A stretch of 9,385 nt of DNA from Agaricicola taiwanensis_A. GTDB lineage: Bacteria; Pseudomonadota; Alphaproteobacteria; Rhizobiales; Methylopilaceae. A program made the position numbers and the translations under genes. Below, one piece after another: positions 6,431 to 9,385 of this stretch. Within the stretch, counting starts at the first letter, position 1, and every line of letters begins with the position of its first letter. A model generated the notes under the pieces. It worked only from the letters and a program-made list of their open reading frames with translations. It searched no databases and was not told the DNA's origin. The DNA lies in NCBI GenBank assembly GCA_040394255.1, contig JBEBSP010000105.1, forward strand, positions 1 to 9,385, given 5' to 3'.

Positions 6431-6710
6431 GGCGCGGTTCCTCCTGCGTGAAGGATCAACGCAGGCGGGCCGGCAGGCGGTTCCCATCCGGAACGATCAC
6501 ATTCGGTGAGGCGGGAAAATCATTCTGGAACAGGGGCTTGATGCGCGGCCCTCGATGCGGCCCGGTTCTGCATGCGAACCGGTTGCGGGTGATCTTAAAA
6601 CTCTGTTCATCCTGTCGTAAGTATCTGTTAACCTTGATATTTAGCGCGTTCTTTACGTTAACGAGGCATTGTCCTTTCCGTGGTGTTTTTGCCTATGCGG
6701 GAGGAAGTTG
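6431..6710. promoter_or_regulatory. Divergent regulatory region between hpf and ccrM
   Basis: These 280 bases contain no gene I can support. On the hpf side are the AGGAGG site and no clear promoter. The centre holds a perfect inverted repeat (6562-6582, listed separately). The ccrM side turns AT-rich and holds TTAA-N7-TTCA (6595-6609), two identical GTTAAC hexamers exactly 30 bases apart (6627-6632 and 6657-6662), and the ccrM ribosome binding site GGAGGA (6700-6705). TTAA-N7-TTAA is the binding pattern of the cell-cycle regulator CtrA, known to control ccrM in Caulobacter; the match here is 7 of 8 at best. No GANTC site lies in the region. Confidence 0.5.
6562..6582. repeat. Perfect 7-bp inverted repeat CCGGTTC / GAACCGG
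   Basis: CCGGTTC (6562-6568) and GAACCGG (6576-6582) flank the seven bases TGCATGC, which contain a small palindrome of their own. The right arm continues into AACCGGTT (6577-6584). It could be an operator for a dimeric regulator or an RNA hairpin. It lies 130-150 bases upstream of both flanking genes, so the target cannot be told. Confidence 0.45.
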
Positions 6711-7841
6711 GTGTCTCAGGTTGTGCGTGCTCCGGCCCCTCCCGCCACTCAGGAAAGCCATCTGGGTGGCGAACTCATCATCGGCGAATGCGTCTCGACG
6801 CTGGCGGGGCTTCCGCCGGCGTCGGTCGACCTGATCTTCGCCGATCCGCCCTACAACCTTCAGCTCCAGAACGAACTCCAGCGCCCCGATCTCAGCGTGG
6901 TCGACGCGGTCGACGACGCCTGGGACCAGTTCGAGAGCTTCGCGGCCTATGACGCCTTCACCCGCGCCTGGCTGCTGGCCGCGCGCCGCGTGATGAAGCC
7001 CAACGCCACCATCTGGGTGATCGGCTCCTACCACAACATCTTCCGTGTCGGCGCGATCCTTCAGGACCTCGGCTTCTGGATCCTGAACGACGTGGTCTGG
7101 CGCAAGACCAACCCCATGCCGAATTTCCGGGGCCGCCGCTTCACCAATGCGCATGAGACCATGATCTGGGCCTCGCGCGGCCCGGATGCCAAGGGCTACA
7201 CCTTCAACTACGAGGCGCTGAAGGGCGGCAACGACGACGTCCAGTTGCGCTCCGACTGGCTGTTCCCGATCTGCACCGGCGACGAGCGCCTGAAGGACGG
7301 TGACGGCCGCAAGGTCCACCCGACCCAGAAGCCGGAAGCGCTGCTCTCCCGTATCCTGCTGTCGGCCTCGAAGCCCGGCGACGTGGTGCTCGATCCCTTC
7401 TTCGGCTCCGGCACCACCGGCGCGGTGGCCAAGCGCCTCGGCCGCCGGTGGATCGGCATCGAGCGCGACAAGACCTATGCCGCCGCCGCGCGGGAGCGCA
7501 TCGCCGCCGTCGAGCCCCTGCCGGAAGCCGCCATCGCCCCCGCGCCGTCCAGGCGCGACGCGCCCCGTGTGGCCTTCTCCGAAGTGGTCATGCGCGGTCT
7601 CATCCAGCCCGGAACCATGATCCGCGACGCCAAGGGCCGCGTCGAGGCCATGGTCCGCGCCGACGGCACGCTGGCCTGGGGCTCGGTGGTGGGCTCGATC
7701 CACCGCATCGGCGCCCTGGCGCAGGAGGCGAGCGCCTGCAACGGCTGGAGCTACTGGCACGTCGAGACCGACAAGGGTCTGGCGCCCATCGACGATCTTC
7801 GCGCGGTCATCCGCCGCGAACTGGCACACGCGGGGGCCTGA
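6711..7841 (+). CDS. ccrM: Cell-cycle DNA adenine methyltransferase CcrM, GANTC-specific (376 aa)
   Basis: This solitary beta-class methyltransferase puts N6-methyladenine in GANTC after replication and times cell-cycle genes in alphaproteobacteria. The catalytic DPPY motif is residues 45-48 (IFADPPYNLQLQ), and the AdoMet-binding DPFFGSGTTG is residues 228-237. The order, catalytic motif first, defines the beta class. Long stretches match Caulobacter/Brucella CcrM as I know them: VDAVDDAWDQFESFAAYD, WVIGSYHNIFRVG, LGFWILNDVVWRK, NPMPNFRGRRF, NAHETMIWAS. The C-terminal domain (about 285-376, GSIHRIGALAQEASACNGW) is the CcrM-type DNA recognition extension. The start is GTG 6711 with GGAGGA five bases upstream; it gives an N-terminus (MSQVV...) like Brucella. 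The longer ATG start at 6669 lacks a site and adds Cys/Trp-rich residues. No partner endonuclease is present. Confidence 0.97.
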   Translation: MSQVVRAPAPPATQESHLGGELIIGECVSTLAGLPPASVDLIFADPPYNLQLQNELQRPDLSVVDAVDDAWDQFESFAAYDAFTRAWLLAARRVMKPNATIWVIGSYHNIFRVGAILQDLGFWILNDVVWRKTNPMPNFRGRRFTNAHETMIWASRGPDAKGYTFNYEALKGGNDDVQLRSDWLFPICTGDERLKDGDGRKVHPTQKPEALLSRILLSASKPGDVVLDPFFGSGTTGAVAKRLGRRWIGIERDKTYAAAARERIAAVEPLPEAAIAPAPSRRDAPRVAFSEVVMRGLIQPGTMIRDAKGRVEAMVRADGTLAWGSVVGSIHRIGALAQEASACNGWSYWHVETDKGLAPIDDLRAVIRRELAHAGA

Positions 7842-7873
7842 GCGCCAGGACGGCGTTCAGCCTCAGAAGCGGA

Positions 7874-7920
7874 CCCGCGGCGGCGTGCGATTTGTCCTCC
7901 AGTACGCACGCCGCCGTGGG
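7874..7920. terminator. 16-bp hairpin between convergent ccrM and mutY, likely bidirectional terminator
   Basis: CGGCGGCGTGCG (7878-7889) is the exact reverse complement of CGCACGCCGCCG (7905-7916). The stem extends through a G-T wobble to CCC (7874-7876) / GGG (7918-7920), with a 15-base loop. It begins 33 bases after the ccrM stop and lies between converging genes, where a shared terminator is expected. There is no U-run on either side, so termination may depend on Rho or the hairpin may protect mRNA ends. Confidence 0.6.
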
Positions 7921-7961
7921 AGACCCATCAATTCCGAGGTGACAGGCTGCGGTCTCTCGAT

Positions 7962-7992
7962 CGTCATGGCCGGGTTTGGGCCGGGCATGACG
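7962..7992. repeat. REP-like palindrome in the ccrM-mutY gap
   Basis: CGTCATG (7962-7968) / CATGACG (7986-7992) form the outer stem and CCGG (7970-7973) / CCGG (7981-7984) the inner stem, with one G-G mismatch and a 7-base loop. The pattern CGTCATGGCCGGG...CATGACG resembles the short palindromic intergenic repeats I remember from many alphaproteobacterial genomes. Only one copy is visible here. It lies 18 bases past the mutY stop and may also help end mutY transcription. Confidence 0.5.
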
Positions 7993-8009
7993 GAACGGTG
8001 CGGGATGAA

Positions 8010-9083
8010 TCAGCCGCCCCGCGCCAGCGCCGCGACCTTGCGGAACACGCTCGGCAGGGCTTCGCCATCGACATCCCGCTCCGCCGCCCACCAGAAGCCC
8101 TCGGGCGCCGGGGTCGCCTTCGGCAGCCGCGCACGGAAAACATCGAGCGTCAGCGCGAAATGGCTGAACACATGGGTCACCTCGCCGGCCTTCAGCCGCC
8201 AGTCGGCCGCGAGCGGCGCATGGATCAGGAGCGCCCCGGTCTCCAGCCGTGCCGTGCCCGCGCGCATGCCCCAGGATGTGGTCGGCACCTCCGTCATGCC
8301 GCCGAGAAGCCCTTTCGCGGGTCGCTTTCGCAGCAGCACCGCGCCGTCGGCGCGCTCCGCCCAGAAGGCCGCGCCGAAGCGCTGCGGCTTGTCGCCCTTG
8401 GGCGTCTTGCGCGGCAGGCTGTCCTGGATGCCGCGCGCCCGCGCCACGCAAGGATCGGTCCAGGGACAGAGGACGCAGGCGGGCTTCCTCGGGGTGCAGA
8501 TGGTCGCGCCGAGGTCCATCACCGCTTGCGCGAAGTCGCCGGGCCGTTTGTCCGGCGTCAGTCCCGCCGCCAGAAGGCGCAGGCGGCCCTTCGCACCGGG
8601 AAGCTCCTCCTCCACGGCGAACAGCCGCGCCACCACGCGCTCCCAGTTGCCGTCGACCGGCGTCGCCTTCTCGTCGAAGGCGATGGCCGCCACCGCTGCC
8701 GCCGTATAGGGGCCGATGCCGGGCAATGCCAGCAAGGCCGCCTCGCTCGGAGGAAAGCGCCCGCCGTACCGCTCGACCACGGCCCGGGCGCAGGCGTGCA
8801 GGTTCCGGGCGCGGGCGTAATAGCCCAGCCCCGCCCACAGCTTCAGCACATCGTCGAGCGGTGCTTCGGCCAGCGCCGTGACGGTGGGGAAGCGCCGCAG
8901 GAACCGCAGGAAATAAGGCCCCGCCGCCACCGTGGTGGTCTGTTGCAGCATGATCTCCGACAGCCAGACCCGGTAGGGATCGGCGGTCTCGCCCGGCTCC
9001 GCCCGCCAGGGCAGCCGCCGGCGGTGGCGATCGTACCATGCGAGCAAGGCGTCGGGAGAGGGAGGGGTGGCGGTTTGAGACAT
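8010..9083 (-). CDS. mutY: A/G-specific adenine DNA glycosylase MutY (357 aa)
   Basis: MutY removes adenine mispaired with 8-oxoguanine and so prevents G:C to T:A transversions. The glycosylase domain has WYDRHRRRLPW, DPYRVWLSEIMLQQT with catalytic Glu43, LWAGLGYYARARNLH, the helix-hairpin-helix LPGIGPYTA (120-128) and catalytic Asp144 in PVDGNWERV. The iron-sulphur cluster cysteines are C196-x6-C203-x2-C206-x5-C212, exactly the family spacing. The C-terminal NUDIX-like domain that reads 8-oxoG is present, with GLLGGMTEVP and the FSH loop (VFSHFALTL). ATG at 9083-9081 is chosen; a GTG immediately before it would add one Met. No good ribosome binding site precedes either, though GAAGGAT lies some 17-23 bases upstream within a palindromic repeat. 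Trp147 replaces the usual Val after DGN. It is convergent with ccrM. Confidence 0.97.
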   Translation of the reverse strand: MSQTATPPSPDALLAWYDRHRRRLPWRAEPGETADPYRVWLSEIMLQQTTTVAAGPYFLRFLRRFPTVTALAEAPLDDVLKLWAGLGYYARARNLHACARAVVERYGGRFPPSEAALLALPGIGPYTAAAVAAIAFDEKATPVDGNWERVVARLFAVEEELPGAKGRLRLLAAGLTPDKRPGDFAQAVMDLGATICTPRKPACVLCPWTDPCVARARGIQDSLPRKTPKGDKPQRFGAAFWAERADGAVLLRKRPAKGLLGGMTEVPTTSWGMRAGTARLETGALLIHAPLAADWRLKAGEVTHVFSHFALTLDVFRARLPKATPAPEGFWWAAERDVDGEALPSVFRKVAALARGG

Positions 9084-9100
9084 CACTGGAGCTTGGGGCT

Positions 9101-9143
9101 CATCCTTCGGGACGCCTTGCGGCGCAAGGCCCTGAGGATCAGG
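9101..9143. repeat. Imperfect palindromic repeat just upstream of mutY
   Basis: The core is GCCTTGC (9114-9120) / GCAAGGC (9124-9130) around a GGC loop. Outside it, GG/CC and then ATCCT (9102-9106) / AGGAT (9135-9139) pair across small internal loops. CCTGA/TCAGG (9131-9135 / 9139-9143) can fold alternatively. It resembles the CTCATCCT...AGGATGAGG palindromes scattered in Hyphomicrobiales genomes, as I recall them. It lies 18 bases before the mutY ATG and so would be in the mutY leader RNA. Confidence 0.55.
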
Positions 9144-9219
9144 TTTGTGGGGCTGGAAAGCTCGATTTGCAACATCCCCGCATCCACGGCCTCATCGCGG
9201 GGGATCGTCGCGAAGGATG
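9101..9219. repeat. Pair of inverted 14-bp sequences bounding a 119-bp element upstream of mutY
   Basis: CATCCTTCGGGACG (9101-9114) recurs inverted at 9206-9219 (CGTCGCGAAGGATG), with 13 of 14 bases matching. The left copy is part of the palindrome above. The pair could be two copies of one repeat family in opposite orientation or the ends of a small non-coding mobile palindromic element. No target-site duplication is apparent. Confidence 0.4.
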
Positions 9220-9270
9220 GGCCGCACAAGCAATGCGTGGAAAACCGGGATTGAACGAGCATCTCGCAAC

Positions 9271-9290
9271 ATAAGGAAAATATACCTTAT
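9271..9290. promoter_or_regulatory. Palindrome ATAAGG-N8-CCTTAT over the -10 region, possible operator
   Basis: ATAAGG (9271-9276) and CCTTAT (9285-9290) are perfect inverted 6-mers separated by the AT-only octamer AAAATATA. The spacing suits a dimeric helix-turn-helix regulator, and the site covers the proposed minus-strand -10. No regulator gene is in the window. Confidence 0.4.
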
Positions 9291-9305
9291 CACCGTAACG
9301 GTCAA
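9277..9305 (-). promoter_or_regulatory. Putative minus-strand promoter, probably for mutY
   Basis: On the minus strand TTGACC (9305-9300) is followed after 17 bases by TATTTT (9282-9277), or after 15 bases by the better TATATT (9284-9279). It lies in the most AT-rich patch of the area. Transcription would start near 9270 and give mutY a leader of about 185 bases carrying the palindromic element. Two palindromes cover the promoter (next entries). Called by eye. Confidence 0.5.
9292..9302. promoter_or_regulatory. Palindrome ACCGT-A-ACGGT between -35 and -10, possible operator
   Basis: The eleven bases 9292-9302 form a perfect odd palindrome with 5-bp arms. They start two bases after the ATAAGG/CCTTAT palindrome and overlap the -35 of the proposed minus-strand promoter. 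The two palindromes side by side suggest a regulated promoter, but each alone could be chance. Confidence 0.35.
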
Positions 9306-9368
9306 GATAAATCCCCGCGCGCTGTCCGATCTATCGAGCGCGCCGCCGAACCAGTGTATCATCCGCCC

Positions 9369-9385
9369 ATGTCGCATCCCGCCAA
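9369..9385 (+). CDS. Possible first codons of a divergent gene, cut by window edge
   Basis: An ATG at 9369 opens a frame reading MSHPA before the window ends; nothing can be recognised from five residues. No ribosome binding site precedes it. A TATCAT (9356-9361) seven bases upstream could be a -10 for a leaderless message, which is common in alphaproteobacteria. In Hyphomicrobiales, as I recall, the gene divergent from mutY is often a DUF721 (DciA-like) protein; that would fit the place but is inferred only from gene order. Confidence 0.25.

Noticed and set aside
6693..7829. A 378-codon minus-strand open frame opposite ccrM
   Set aside because: Low-complexity shadow of a clear CcrM gene.
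7998..9254. A 418-codon plus-strand open frame opposite mutY
   Set aside because: Arg/Gly/Ala-rich shadow of mutY with no recognisable domain; MutY motifs and cysteines on the minus strand are unambiguous.
9192..9377. A 61-codon minus-strand frame, with an inner 26-codon version starting at ATG 9272 next to the predicted mutY transcription start
   Set aside because: No ribosome binding site, no similarity I recognise, and its C-terminal half runs through the repeat copy at 9206-9219. A leaderless small peptide from 9272 is possible but unsupported.
1..9385. A novel defence, mobile or biosynthetic system
   Set aside because: All long genes are core metabolism, DNA repair, ribosome hibernation or cell-cycle methylation. 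CcrM has no endonuclease partner, so it is not a restriction-modification pair. No integrase, toxin-antitoxin pair, CRISPR repeat or transposase is visible.

Overview
The window comes from a high-GC alphaproteobacterium. The evidence is a CcrM-type GANTC methyltransferase that follows the Caulobacter/Brucella protein motif by motif, a tandem glycine riboswitch in front of gcvT, a split (PA/PB) glycine dehydrogenase, and ccrM lying next to mutY. The last arrangement is one I recall from Hyphomicrobiales (Rhizobiales), so that order is the best guess; genus cannot be called from the sequence. Third-position G/C bias is strong throughout. I see no phage genes, insertion sequences, CRISPR arrays, tRNA or rRNA. 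The only AT-rich patches are two regulatory islands, at about 6595-6670 and 9270-9310.

Layout. Positions 1-432 (minus) hold the first 144 codons of ispH, cut by the window edge. Divergent from it, at 538-1146 (plus), is a small putative lipoprotein of unknown function. From about 1143 to 6025 runs the glycine cleavage locus on the plus strand: a promoter, a two-aptamer glycine riboswitch (about 1191-1381), gcvT, gcvH, a 147-base gap with two hairpins, then gcvPA and gcvPB overlapping by ATGA. Convergent with gcvPB is a short HPF/RaiA-type ribosome hibernation protein (6035-6430, minus). A 280-base divergent regulatory region separates it from ccrM (6711-7841, plus), which starts at GTG. A 168-base convergent gap with a 16-bp hairpin and a REP-like palindrome separates ccrM from mutY (8010-9083, minus). 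The final 300 bases hold a palindrome-rich element, a good minus-strand promoter overlaid with two palindromes, and possibly the first codons of a divergent plus-strand gene.

How the genes work together. The T, H and P (PA+PB) proteins, with an L protein encoded elsewhere, oxidise glycine to CO2, ammonia and methylene-tetrahydrofolate; the riboswitch ties their expression to glycine. CcrM methylates adenine in GANTC, and one such site (GACTC, 1145-1149) overlaps the proposed -35 of the gcv promoter, a possible direct link between two genes of this window. MutY repairs A:8-oxoG mismatches, HPF protects idle ribosomes, and IspH makes isoprenoid precursors; these are housekeeping functions.

I do not see a new biological system here. 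The protein-coding content is ordinary core genome. The items worth a second look are regulatory or repeat structures and the uncharacterised lipoprotein.
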